Of a stretch of 43,452 nt of DNA, positions 16,203 through 23,737 are shown piece by piece; positions within the stretch are counted from its first letter, which is position 1, and each line of letters opens with the position of its first letter. Origin of the DNA: an uncultured Candidatus Saccharibacteria bacterium (GTDB taxonomy: Bacteria > Patescibacteriota > Saccharimonadia > Saccharimonadales > Saccharimonadaceae); NCBI GenBank assembly GCA_938039975.1, contig CALHTM010000010.1, positions 1-43,452 on the forward strand, written 5' to 3'. A program made the position numbers and the translations under genes. The notes beneath the pieces were generated by a model that saw only the letters and a program-made list of their open reading frames with translations, made no database searches and was not told the origin of the DNA.

Positions 16203-17420
16203 ATGGCAAACGAACAGGGAGTTGAAAATAAGGGGCGGAAGCCTCAGCAGCGGAAGGTTTCACAGGGTGTTTTCTTGGCATCGTTGGTCTTGGCGATAAT
16301 CGTATCATTTGCAGCCGGTACGCGCAGCGAAGAAATCTATCAGATAGCAGCACCGATTTTTGGCATCAAGGTGGCTAAGCAGCCGCTCGACACCGAGGTG
16401 ATGAAAGAAGCTTATCGTCAACTAGCGGCGAATTATGACGGTGATTTGGATGCTAATAAACTATCGGACGGGGCGGCTCGCGGCATGGTTAAAGCGGTCG
16501 GCGACGACTACACGACATTTCTAGATAAGGAAGAAGCGGCAGAATTTAACAAAAGTCTAAACGGCGAAGTTTCTGGCATTGGTGCCGAAATCGGCGTGCG
16601 TAATTTGCAGCCGACAGTACTGCGAGTTCTCGATGATTCTCCAGCCAAGAAAGCCGGCCTTAAAACGGGCGATATCTTTGTGGCTGTGAACGGTACGTCA
16701 GTAGCGGGCGAGACGGCTAGCGGTGTGGCTGATAAGGTTACTGGCGAAGCGGGCACGACCGTCAAGCTAACCATGCGCCGCGGCAGCGAATCGCTAGACT
16801 TTTCAATTACGCGGGCCCAAATTAGCGATCCTAGCGTCCGTTGGTCAGTTAGCGACGACGTTGGTATATTGACGATCTCGCGCTTTGACGACAATACTGG
16901 TTCGCTAGCCCGCAAAGCCGCTAAAGAATTCATTGATAAAGGTGTTAAAGGTGTGATTGTTGATTTGCGTAACAACGGCGGCGGCTATTTGACAGCGGCG
17001 CAAGAAGTGGCGAGTTTGTGGCTAGATAACGGCAAAACGGTCGTTACCGAGAAAAGCCGCGGCCAGGTGACCGAAACAGTCAAAGCATCAGGCAATCCGA
17101 CGCTCAAAGGCAAGAAAACTGTCGTTCTCGTCAACGGTAGCTCAGCCAGTGCTAGCGAGATTGTGGCTGGCGCGTTGAAAGATTATCAAGCGGCCACCTT
17201 GGTCGGTGAAAAAACCTTCGGTAAGGGAACGGTACAAAAGGTGATCAACCTATCCGACGATCGTATCCTCAAGGTGACAGTAGCCCGCTGGTATACACCG
17301 CAAGACAGAAACATCACCAAAGAAGGCATCCAGCCAAACCAGACAGTCAAGATGAGCTCGGATGATAATAACGCTGGGCGCGACCCGCAAATGGCGCGCG
17401 CTAAAGAATTAGCGTCATAG
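16203..17420 (+). CDS. ctpA: S41-family C-terminal processing protease (CtpA-like)
   Basis: A membrane-anchored serine protease that trims exported proteins and often controls cell-wall hydrolases. About 405 residues: a single N-terminal membrane anchor ('VFLASLVLAIIVSFAAG'), a PDZ domain ('GIGAEIGVRNLQPTVLRVL' to 'FSITRAQI'), and the S41 catalytic core with the Ser in 'VNGSSASASEIVAGAL' and the Lys in 'GEKTFGKGTVQKV'. In other bacteria Ctp proteases degrade CHAP or NlpC hydrolases, so its position beside the CHAP hydrolase and ftsEX makes a division-hydrolase regulatory role plausible; this is inference from neighbourhood. Confidence 0.93.
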   Translation: MANEQGVENKGRKPQQRKVSQGVFLASLVLAIIVSFAAGTRSEEIYQIAAPIFGIKVAKQPLDTEVMKEAYRQLAANYDGDLDANKLSDGAARGMVKAVGDDYTTFLDKEEAAEFNKSLNGEVSGIGAEIGVRNLQPTVLRVLDDSPAKKAGLKTGDIFVAVNGTSVAGETASGVADKVTGEAGTTVKLTMRRGSESLDFSITRAQISDPSVRWSVSDDVGILTISRFDDNTGSLARKAAKEFIDKGVKGVIVDLRNNGGGYLTAAQEVASLWLDNGKTVVTEKSRGQVTETVKASGNPTLKGKKTVVLVNGSSASASEIVAGALKDYQAATLVGEKTFGKGTVQKVINLSDDRILKVTVARWYTPQDRNITKEGIQPNQTVKMSSDDNNAGRDPQMARAKELAS

Positions 17421-17444
17421 CCCTTGTGCTTATTGCCAGGCTGG

Positions 17445-17450
17445 TATACT
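17445..17450 (+). promoter_or_regulatory. -10 box of the response regulator gene
   Basis: TATACT ending nine bases before the ATG at 17460, which predicts a leader of no more than about three bases. No ribosome binding site is visible. Confidence 0.45.
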
Positions 17451-17459
17451 ATATAAACT

Positions 17460-17846
17460 ATGGATACACGCAAACGTAAGATTTTGCTAGTAGAAGATGA
17501 CACTGCGCTAGCATCAGTATATCGGTCGCGTCTTGAGCTAGAGGGTTTTGACGTCTGTGAAGCGAATAATGGCGAGGATGCGCTGTCGTTGGCAGTGTCT
17601 GAACATCCTGACTTGATTTTGTTGGACGTCATGATGCCGAAAATTAGCGGTTTTGACGTTTTGGACATTTTGCGTAATACGCCGGAGACTACTAACATCC
17701 GGGTGATTATGCTGACGGCGCTCAGCCAGCCGAAGGACAAAGAACGCGCCGAGCAGCTCGGTGTTGACGATTATTTAGTAAAATCGCAAGTAGTTATCGG
17801 CGATGTCGTCGAGCGGGTGCGCTACCACCTAGGCATGAGCAAGTAG
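17460..17846 (+). CDS. Single-domain response regulator
   Basis: A 128-residue CheY-like receiver domain with no output domain. The phosphorylation site is Asp56 ('LILLDVMMPKISG'), with acidic pocket Glu12/Asp13/Asp14, Thr86 ('VIMLTALSQ') and Lys108 ('DDYLVKSQ'), so all switch residues are present. It has no kinase next to it; the only kinase in the window is about 7 kb downstream, beside a second single-domain receiver. It could act by protein-protein contact or within a phosphorelay. Confidence 0.92.
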   Translation: MDTRKRKILLVEDDTALASVYRSRLELEGFDVCEANNGEDALSLAVSEHPDLILLDVMMPKISGFDVLDILRNTPETTNIRVIMLTALSQPKDKERAEQLGVDDYLVKSQVVIGDVVERVRYHLGMSK

Positions 17847-17889
17847 CCGCTTGTGGAATTGCTTAGTTTGCTTATTTGTGGTGTTGTAG

Positions 17890-17918
17890 TTGACATTTCG
17901 CTTATGTTTTGATATAAT
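17890..17918 (+). promoter_or_regulatory. Consensus promoter, predicted nearly leaderless
   Basis: Perfect TTGACA (17890-17895), 17-base spacer and perfect TATAAT (17913-17918). The -10 ends eight bases before the ATG at 17927. This is the strongest promoter match in the window and should be highly active. Confidence 0.8.
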
Positions 17919-17926
17919 AGTAGTAT

Positions 17927-19249
17927 ATGCCAGAAACACATACATCAAAAAGTACAGCGCCAGACGGCGAATCGCCTAAAAAACCTATAATAATTGGCTA
18001 TCCAGTGCCAGGTAGCAAGCTCCCAAGCGCTGAGAGACTAGGCACTTCTGAAGAAAAGGCTAGGTTGGAGCTATTGAGTAAAGTAAGCGTTGGATTGGGT
18101 AGATTAGCTATTGGTAGACGGTCTGATGAATCTGGAGATAGCGATAGAGTAATTGATAGAGCTAGAATAGCTTTTCTAAGGTCCCGATTATATCCAGATA
18201 CTCCTGCCTACTTACTTATTAATACAGAGGACGGTAGTGATGATGACAATGGTGATGGTAGTAGGCGCGCTATCTGGATGCGCGTTGATCAAGGTGATTT
18301 CAGTACAACGATAAATCCTGATAGCGAGGAAAATCATGGTTTGCCGCCGGCTGAAGACGCCCTTGATGCTTGGGAGGCGCAATTACCGCAGAGCAATAAT
18401 CAGCCGACAGAGCAGCCAAAGCCGCCAACTGATGAGCGTGAAAGATTGCGCGCTGCGCTAAGAGAGGCTGGCGAGCTGGATCCGACGAAAGCAGAGCCGA
18501 AGCCACCAACCCGCGAGGATGTATTAGCTGCATTAAGAGGCGCAACGACCGGAGCTAACAAACCAGTCCCAAGGTCGCAAGCCCGCGAAGAAGTGCTGGC
18601 TGCGCTTAGAGGCGGGCATCTTTCGCCAGCTACCAAAGAGACTAATTCAGGTAGCGATTCGTCTATTGTCGATACTGAAAGCGAACCTCCCGCACCAGAA
18701 GATCAAGAGGAGTCGGGGAACTCAGATGAGCAATACTCAAATGAATCGCCAGAAGTATCAGATAAGCAGTCTCCTAAGGCCTCCGAGGCGCTAAAAAGGC
18801 TAGCAGAAGCAGACACTACGCGCCTTGCTATACGAAATATGGCGGGCACGGCAGAGGATTTGGCTAGAGTACTGAACACGGCAGATACTTTGCGAGCTCC
18901 TGTGTTATTCGGGCGCATACAAGAGTATACGTCAGGTATCTCAACTGCGCTTAATAGGTTCAGTGCTACTGTAGAGAAGGTCGGCGGTGATTTGCCACAG
19001 GACGAAGCGGATCGCCTGGGCGATGCCATAGAACAGGTTAGACGCTCTTTGGTAGTAATGAATAATGTTGCTGAGCAGGGCTTTTCAAGACGTATCAGTG
19101 ACGAAGAATATTCACAGCACGCTTTACAGCTGAACAACAGTATCGCAGAATATTCACAGCATGCTTTACAGCTGAACAAAAGTATCGCAGAACTGCAAAG
19201 ACTCATGAACGTATCAGTAAAGCGCCAAGAAAACAACGAACAAGGCTAG
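17927..19249 (+). CDS. Unknown protein with short internal repeats
   Basis: I do not recognise this 440-residue, soluble, highly charged protein. The first ~120 residues look folded ('SKVSVGLGRLAIGRRSDESG', 'ARIAFLRSRLYPDTPAYLLI'). The middle is Pro/Glu/Ser-rich and holds three related repeats of the form (E/R)E-x-(V/L)-(L/R)-AALR: 'ERERLRAALREAG', 'REDVLAALRGATT' and 'REEVLAALRGGHL'. The C-terminal ~150 residues are predicted helical or coiled and contain a 14-residue tandem duplication 'EYSQHALQLNNSIA'. No signal peptide or membrane segment is present. It is a single-gene unit behind a consensus promoter, so probably abundant. A scaffold or structural role is possible but unsupported. Confidence 0.75.
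   Translation: MPETHTSKSTAPDGESPKKPIIIGYPVPGSKLPSAERLGTSEEKARLELLSKVSVGLGRLAIGRRSDESGDSDRVIDRARIAFLRSRLYPDTPAYLLINTEDGSDDDNGDGSRRAIWMRVDQGDFSTTINPDSEENHGLPPAEDALDAWEAQLPQSNNQPTEQPKPPTDERERLRAALREAGELDPTKAEPKPPTREDVLAALRGATTGANKPVPRSQAREEVLAALRGGHLSPATKETNSGSDSSIVDTESEPPAPEDQEESGNSDEQYSNESPEVSDKQSPKASEALKRLAEADTTRLAIRNMAGTAEDLARVLNTADTLRAPVLFGRIQEYTSGISTALNRFSATVEKVGGDLPQDEADRLGDAIEQVRRSLVVMNNVAEQGFSRRISDEEYSQHALQLNNSIAEYSQHALQLNKSIAELQRLMNVSVKRQENNEQG
19106..19189 (+). repeat. 42-bp tandem duplication inside the unknown gene
   Basis: Two nearly identical 42-base units (19106-19147 and 19148-19189) differing at only a few positions. Each encodes EYSQHALQLN(N/K)SIA. The period is a multiple of three and keeps the reading frame, and 14 residues is four heptad-like turns short of a full coiled-coil repeat. 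Confidence 0.85.
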
Positions 19250-19294
19250 TAGCGGTATCTCGCTAGCCAAGGTAGTACACCTAATGAACCTAGC

Positions 19295-19567
19295 TTATTC
19301 AACGCAAACTTGAGTTCGCGGGTGAGTATTGCCGGTAAACGATGGCTTCTTGATATGTTTGAAAACTACGGTGCCGCTCTTAGCTGCGTGAATTGTGTAG
19401 TTGCGGCTAATGTAAGTACCCGGGCCAGCAACTTTGGTGCTGCCAGTCTGGCGAACTAGCACCTCGCCCTGGTTGACTTTTTGCCCGCCGAAACGCTTGA
19501 CGCCATTGCGCCTACCAGCACTTTTGTGGGTATTATCGCTCGAACCGCCAGCTTTAACGTGTGACAT
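19295..19567 (-). CDS. rpmA: 50S ribosomal protein L27
   Basis: A component of the large ribosomal subunit near the peptidyl-transferase centre. The 90-residue protein shows the L27 hallmarks 'GRRNGVKRFGGQKVNQGEVL' and 'VRQTGSTKVAGPGTY', followed by the 'HAAKSGTVVFKHIKK' strand. The N-terminus (MSHVKAGGSSDN) begins directly with the short flexible arm and has no cleavable pre-sequence of the Firmicute type. An AAGGAG ribosome binding site precedes the ATG, and a perfect -35 lies upstream. The usual neighbour rplU (L21) is not adjacent. Confidence 0.94.
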   Translation of the reverse strand: MSHVKAGGSSDNTHKSAGRRNGVKRFGGQKVNQGEVLVRQTGSTKVAGPGTYISRNYTIHAAKSGTVVFKHIKKPSFTGNTHPRTQVCVE

Positions 19568-19603
19568 AAAACTCCTTTAATTTAATATAAAACAATCTAT
19601 GCT

Positions 19604-19632
19604 ATTGTACGCGAAGCTATCGGAAATGTCAA
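19604..19632 (-). promoter_or_regulatory. Promoter of rpmA
   Basis: On the reverse strand, perfect TTGACA (19627-19632), a 17-base spacer and TACAAT (19604-19609). It gives a leader of about 30 bases containing AAGGAG (complement of 19572-19577), so rpmA is a leadered gene. Confidence 0.75.
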
Positions 19633-19685
19633 GCTTTACGAAAGTAATTACTATAGCAGGCGTGAGCTTGGCGGGCGGGTTGCTT

Positions 19686-20870
19686 TTAACTTTCATCGAG
19701 AGGTTTAAGCAGTAAGATTTCTCGTGCCACTACCTGGTTCTGGCGGTAGTAGAGTAGCTGCTCGTCGCTGACTAAGTTTAGATGTAGGCGTCGGTAGCCT
19801 AAATCTGCTAACTGATCAATAAGCGGTAAATGTGTAAATTTACCGCTATGGTCGCGCCAGGCGGGTGCAGCGACGACTAGCGTTGCACTCGGATTGATTT
19901 GCGGGCGGATGTTTGCTAAAAACTGGCTGATGATGTGATTGCAGTTACCGCGGACTGCGGTGAGTTTGGCGGGTTTTGGCGGGGCCGAGAAGGGCTGGCC
20001 GAGGTAGGCCTCGCAGACGACGCGGGTGATTTCAGATTTTTGAGCAGTATTGAGCTTGACGGCGGTAGCGTCAGCTTGAAAGATTTTCCATTGAGGGTTG
20101 ATTCGGTATTTATTATCGAGCCACTGCATGTTCTCTGTGGCGTAATCGACCATTTTTTGACTTAGGTCGCTGCCGTAGACGTCTATTCCTTTGAGCCGTG
20201 CTTCTTGGAGAACGGTGCCAGTACCGCAAAAAGGATCCCAGAGGCGGCCAGGTTTCGTCTCGCCAGATAGATTTATCATCATCCGTGCTAATTTCGGCGG
20301 TAGCATACCGACGAAAGCATCGGTGCGCGGGCGAGCTTGGTCGCGGGCGGCCAGCGCAGTGATGTTCTGAGCGCCGACACTTTCAGCGATGATGAGGCGA
20401 TTATTCGGCGCTCGGACGACTAGCAGCTCAACTTTCGTCGGCGATAGCCCAAGCTTGTTGTGATGGCTAGCAGCGGTGTTAAGGGCGATTTCTGGGTTCG
20501 GGATAAGGCGTAAGCTAGTGCCGCTGTCGCGTAATTTTTTCTTGATAAGCAAGCCGGTTTTTTGGACATCGCGTGGCGAGATTTTGAAGCCGTAAGCGCT
20601 GATGCCAAGAGTTATTTTATGCTCGCTGGCGCGCCATTTAGCGGCGTAGTGCTGAATGATTTGGCGGCTGGCGGTTAGCCAATTGCCGCGGTCGAGTTCG
20701 AGAACGACCCGGCCGGCTTTTTGGCTGCCACCGAGGGTCTCGAAGTCAAAATCAGGCGAATCTACAAGCGCTGTTTGCTCCGAAAACCATCGGACATTGT
20801 CAGCACCGTAGAGCTGTTCTAGCTCGGCTACTCCAAGTGCTGGCTGGCGGCCAAGTATTGTGATATGCAT
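19686..20870 (-). CDS. Trm11-like SAM-dependent RNA methyltransferase
   Basis: A 394-residue protein resembling the THUMP/Trm11 group of tRNA guanosine methyltransferases. The SAM-binding motif I is 'LWDPFCGTGTVLQEARLKG' near residue 215, followed by 'VYGSDLSQKMVDYATENM'. The catalytic motif IV position, usually (D/N)PPY or EPYLG in related CPR and archaeal proteins, reads 'CEAYLGQP', so the expected proline is replaced by alanine. The N-terminal ~160 residues fit a THUMP-like RNA-binding region. The ATG follows a -10 box by six bases with no ribosome binding site. The target RNA is unknown. Confidence 0.78.
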   Translation of the reverse strand: MHITILGRQPALGVAELEQLYGADNVRWFSEQTALVDSPDFDFETLGGSQKAGRVVLELDRGNWLTASRQIIQHYAAKWRASEHKITLGISAYGFKISPRDVQKTGLLIKKKLRDSGTSLRLIPNPEIALNTAASHHNKLGLSPTKVELLVVRAPNNRLIIAESVGAQNITALAARDQARPRTDAFVGMLPPKLARMMINLSGETKPGRLWDPFCGTGTVLQEARLKGIDVYGSDLSQKMVDYATENMQWLDNKYRINPQWKIFQADATAVKLNTAQKSEITRVVCEAYLGQPFSAPPKPAKLTAVRGNCNHIISQFLANIRPQINPSATLVVAAPAWRDHSGKFTHLPLIDQLADLGYRRLHLNLVSDEQLLYYRQNQVVAREILLLKPLDES

Positions 20871-20876
20871 AAATAT

Positions 20877-20884
20877 AGTATACT
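20877..20884. promoter_or_regulatory. Shared palindromic -10 for two divergent leaderless genes
   Basis: The 8-base palindrome AGTATACT supplies TATACT to both strands: 20879-20884 forward and 20882-20877 reverse. The forward box ends seven bases before ATG 20892; the reverse box ends six bases before the ATG at 20870. Only 21 bases separate the two start codons and neither has a ribosome binding site. Confidence 0.65.
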
Positions 20885-20891
20885 AGATTGT

Positions 20892-21947
20892 ATGAAAAGG
20901 AGACTGTCTTTTCGATTGTGGTTGAGTATTGCCACGTTGCTGTTGATTGCTTTGATACTTTTTCTAGCTAGAAGCGAACTGGTATATGCTTGGGGTTTGC
21001 TAGGTAAAATTAACCTTGGCAAGCTTGTGTGGATGTTGCCAATTATTGCGGCCGGATATTTGGCGACTGGCGAGATGATTTTTTCGTATTTGCGTCAGAA
21101 AGGCTTCGTGAAGAATATTAATCCGGCAACTCTGGCACGCATATCGCTAGAGTTAAATTTTGTTAATCATGCTTTTCCTAGCGGCGGTGTCAGTGGTATT
21201 TCGTATGCTAACTGGCGTTTAGGCAAGTACGGTGTGCCAATTGGACGAGCGACGATGGCGCAATTTGTGCGTTATGTGGTGGGTTTTATGGCGATTGTGG
21301 TCTTTTTGGTAGTTTCTGTTTTGATGGTGACGATTGACGGCCGTGTTAACCGCTGGATAATTTTGATGAGCTCAACGCTGGTATTTTTGCTGGTGATGGC
21401 GACGCTGCTGGGCGCGTACTTTTTGAATAGCGTCCACCGGATGAAAAGATTAGCCAAGAGGATTACGATGATAACTAACGGTACGGCGTCATTTTTTGCG
21501 CGGCGGCCGCAGGTGGTGTTGAAGCAGGAGTCGATAGAGAAGTTTTTCTATGATATGCACGACGATTTTAACGAACTAAAGAGCGATAAACGTGTGCTAC
21601 TGAAACCGTTCTTGTGGGCGATGCTATTTACTGCTACCGAAATTGCGCCGATCTGGATTACTTTTCAGGCGCTGGGAATGAGTGTCAACCCGGCGTCGAT
21701 TTTGATTGCTTATGGCATAGCGACAATTGCTGGATTCATTGTGGTAACGCCAGGCGGAACGGGCGCCTACGAGGCAATCATGGTTAGCGTTTTGGCTTTA
21801 TCAGGTATAGGTAGCGGCCAGTCGATTGCAGCGATTGTACTTTACCGGGTAATTGTACTGCTGACGGCGCTGCTGCTAGGCTATGTATTTTACCAGCTAA
21901 CAATAGTGAAATATGGACGAAAATCTGATTCCAAGGTTCGGCGTTAG
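20892..21947 (+). CDS. Flippase-like integral membrane protein (LPG synthase TM / UPF0104 family)
   Basis: About 351 residues with roughly eight hydrophobic helices, matching the lysylphosphatidylglycerol synthase transmembrane (YbhN/AglD) family that moves or modifies lipid-linked molecules. Family landmarks are 'LNFVNHAFPSGGVSGISYANWRLG' (residues ~95-118, in part) and the C-terminal 'VVTPGGTGAYEAIM'. No aminoacyl-transferase domain is attached, so it is the membrane part only. The start is placed at ATG 20892, not at the in-frame ATG 20865, because the -10 box lies between them. It overlaps the following xseA start by 35 bases. Confidence 0.85.
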   Translation: MKRRLSFRLWLSIATLLLIALILFLARSELVYAWGLLGKINLGKLVWMLPIIAAGYLATGEMIFSYLRQKGFVKNINPATLARISLELNFVNHAFPSGGVSGISYANWRLGKYGVPIGRATMAQFVRYVVGFMAIVVFLVVSVLMVTIDGRVNRWIILMSSTLVFLLVMATLLGAYFLNSVHRMKRLAKRITMITNGTASFFARRPQVVLKQESIEKFFYDMHDDFNELKSDKRVLLKPFLWAMLFTATEIAPIWITFQALGMSVNPASILIAYGIATIAGFIVVTPGGTGAYEAIMVSVLALSGIGSGQSIAAIVLYRVIVLLTALLLGYVFYQLTIVKYGRKSDSKVRR

Positions 21948-23013
21948 CGGTTTCGTCGAGCTGATTAATCAAGTGCTGGAGTTTTCGTGCAGCGCTGTTG
22001 AGATTGAGGGCGAGGTCGCCAGTTTCAAGGTAAATCAAGGCAAATGGGTGTTTTTTGATTTGAAAGACGAGGAAGCGAGCGTCGGTTGCTTTATGCCAGT
22101 TTATCAACTGCGAACACCGATTGAAGACGGCATGAAGCTGGTGGTGCGGGCGCAGCCCAAAGTGACGAAGTGGGGCAAATTCAGCGTGACCGTGCAAAAT
22201 TACCGTCCGCTAGGTGAGGGCAGCTTGCGCAAAAGTTTCCAGCTGTTGCGTACTAAGTTGGAGAAGGAAGGAATGTTTGCCGCGGAGCGCAAGCGTTGTT
22301 TGCCGCAAATTCCAGCGCGTATCGGCGTGATAAGCAGCACTCAGGCGGCAGGCTACGCGGACTTTATCAAAATCGTAAATGAGCGCTGGGGCGGCTTGCA
22401 GATTGACGTAGCGCATGTTCAAGTGCAAGGCGAGGCGGCGGCTGATCAGATTGTTGCGGCAATTAATCGTTTTAACGAGAGTCAAACGCCGCCCGAGGTG
22501 CTGGTGATCATTCGCGGCGGCGGCAGTGCTGACGATTTGAATACGTTTAACGATGAATTGTTGGTTAGAGCGATTGCTGCCAGCCGCGTGCCGACATTAG
22601 TTGGTATTGGCCATGAAGTCGATATGACGCTGGCGGATTTGGCTGCCGATGTGCGGGCTTCTACGCCGAGTAACGCGGCGCAAATCATTGTGCCAGACCG
22701 ACGAGAACTGCTGCGAGAAATAAAAGCGCTGGTTGACGGCATGGCCTACCGGACGGAGTCAGCGATTGGCGATTTAAGTAGTGAAATTGACAGCTTGCGG
22801 CAGCGCGCATTGCTATATCTAGATAGCAGAACTGACGTCTTAACAAGTGAAATTAAGCAATTCCAGCGGATTTTGGCGGCGTACAATCCGCAGTTGGCGC
22901 TGGCGCGCGGTTACGCGATTGTGCGCGGTTCGACCGAAATTGGCGAAATTATTAGTATCGAGGAAGAAAAAATAATTATCAAAGCGGAGGTTAAAAATGT
23001 CAAGCAAAAATGA
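21913..23013 (+). CDS. xseA: Exodeoxyribonuclease VII large subunit
   Basis: Catalytic subunit of the nuclease that degrades single-stranded DNA from both ends. The N-terminal OB-fold ('VEIEGEVASFKVNQGKWVFF' in part) is followed by the catalytic domain with 'PARIGVISSTQAAGYADF', 'VLVIIRGGGSADDLNTFND' and the signature 'GIGHEVDMTLADLAADVRAS'. At 366 residues it is shorter than the E. coli protein, mainly by a reduced C-terminal coiled coil, a form seen in compact genomes. It starts within the flippase-like gene and overlaps xseB by 17 bases, so the three are translated as a chain. Confidence 0.95.
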   Translation: MDENLIPRFGVSGFVELINQVLEFSCSAVEIEGEVASFKVNQGKWVFFDLKDEEASVGCFMPVYQLRTPIEDGMKLVVRAQPKVTKWGKFSVTVQNYRPLGEGSLRKSFQLLRTKLEKEGMFAAERKRCLPQIPARIGVISSTQAAGYADFIKIVNERWGGLQIDVAHVQVQGEAAADQIVAAINRFNESQTPPEVLVIIRGGGSADDLNTFNDELLVRAIAASRVPTLVGIGHEVDMTLADLAADVRASTPSNAAQIIVPDRRELLREIKALVDGMAYRTESAIGDLSSEIDSLRQRALLYLDSRTDVLTSEIKQFQRILAAYNPQLALARGYAIVRGSTEIGEIISIEEEKIIIKAEVKNVKQK

Positions 23014-23197
23014 GAAAACTATCAACCAAAAAATTGAAGAGCTGCGCCAGATGGTGGCGTGGTTTGAAAGCGATGACTTCGATATTGAACAGGCGATAGA
23101 GCGCTACCAAGCAGCTGAGAAACTAGCTAGCGATATCGAAAAAGATTTGAACGGCTTGCGCAATAAAATTACCGTCCTCAAGGAAAAATTCGCGTGA
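22997..23197 (+). CDS. xseB: Exodeoxyribonuclease VII small subunit
   Basis: A 66-residue helical-hairpin subunit that binds the XseA coiled coil. Typical features are 'NQKIEELRQMVAWFESDDFDIEQAIERYQAAEKLA' (positions ~9-43, quoted in parts: LRQMVAWFESDDFDIEQAIE), the acidic 'E-x-D-x-D' segment between the helices and the Lys-rich end. GGAGG precedes the ATG by six bases. The stop overlaps the next gene's GTG. Confidence 0.93.
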   Translation: MSSKNEKTINQKIEELRQMVAWFESDDFDIEQAIERYQAAEKLASDIEKDLNGLRNKITVLKEKFA

Positions 23198-23697
23198 TTT
23201 TCGCCGCCATTGCGGCCGTGGTGCTGCTGTTTGGCTTTGTGGCTTTCACGGGCGCGCCGTATGTGCCGTCGCGACGCCGCGACTTGCAAAAAGCTTTTGA
23301 TGAGCTATATCGGCTCAAAAAAACCGACGTGTTGGTGGATATTGGCTCGGGCGACGGCATAGTGCTGCGCGAAGCGAGCCGCCGCGGCGCGCGGGCGATT
23401 GGTTACGAACTACAACCGCTGCTAGTACTAATTTCACGTTGGTTATCGCGGCACGACGAGAAAGTGTCGGTGCGGTTAGCTAATTTTTGGCGTACGCCGC
23501 TGCCAGACGAGACGACAGTCGTTTATCTTTTTGGCGACGGTCGTGATATCGCTAAGATGGCGCAGTATTTACAGCGCGAGACTAACCGTCTTGGGCGTGA
23601 TATTTGGCTGTTGAGCTATGGTTTCGAGGCGGCTGGGCTTACTCTGCACAAGACCGCGGGCGCGTACAATCTCTATTTGCTGCAGCCGCAAAGTTAA
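23194..23697 (+). CDS. Membrane-anchored class I SAM methyltransferase
   Basis: A 167-residue protein with an N-terminal hydrophobic helix ('VIFAAIAAVVLLFGFVAFTG') followed by a Rossmann methyltransferase core: motif I 'DVLVDIGSGDGIVLREASRR', 'ARAIGYELQP', and the motif IV-region strand 'ETTVVYLFGDGRDIAKM'. It resembles the small CPR methyltransferases annotated only as domain proteins; the substrate is unknown. The start codon is GTG overlapping the xseB TGA, with AAGGA upstream. Translation is clearly coupled to xseAB, but no functional link is known. Confidence 0.8.
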   Translation: MIFAAIAAVVLLFGFVAFTGAPYVPSRRRDLQKAFDELYRLKKTDVLVDIGSGDGIVLREASRRGARAIGYELQPLLVLISRWLSRHDEKVSVRLANFWRTPLPDETTVVYLFGDGRDIAKMAQYLQRETNRLGRDIWLLSYGFEAAGLTLHKTAGAYNLYLLQPQS

Positions 23698-23701
23698 ACC
23701 T

Positions 23702-23730
23702 TTGCATATTTAGCCTCGACAAAGTATAAT
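23702..23730 (+). promoter_or_regulatory. Promoter of the anchored-protein gene, predicted leaderless
   Basis: TTGCAT (23702-23707), 17-base spacer, perfect TATAAT (23725-23730) ending seven bases before ATG 23738. No ribosome binding site is present. Confidence 0.7.
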
Positions 23731-23737
23731 CGTAAGC

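Noticed and set aside
17445..17457. TATAAA at 17452-17457 as the -10 of the response regulator gene
   Set aside because: It ends only two bases before the ATG, which would put the transcript start inside the coding region; TATACT at 17445 fits better.
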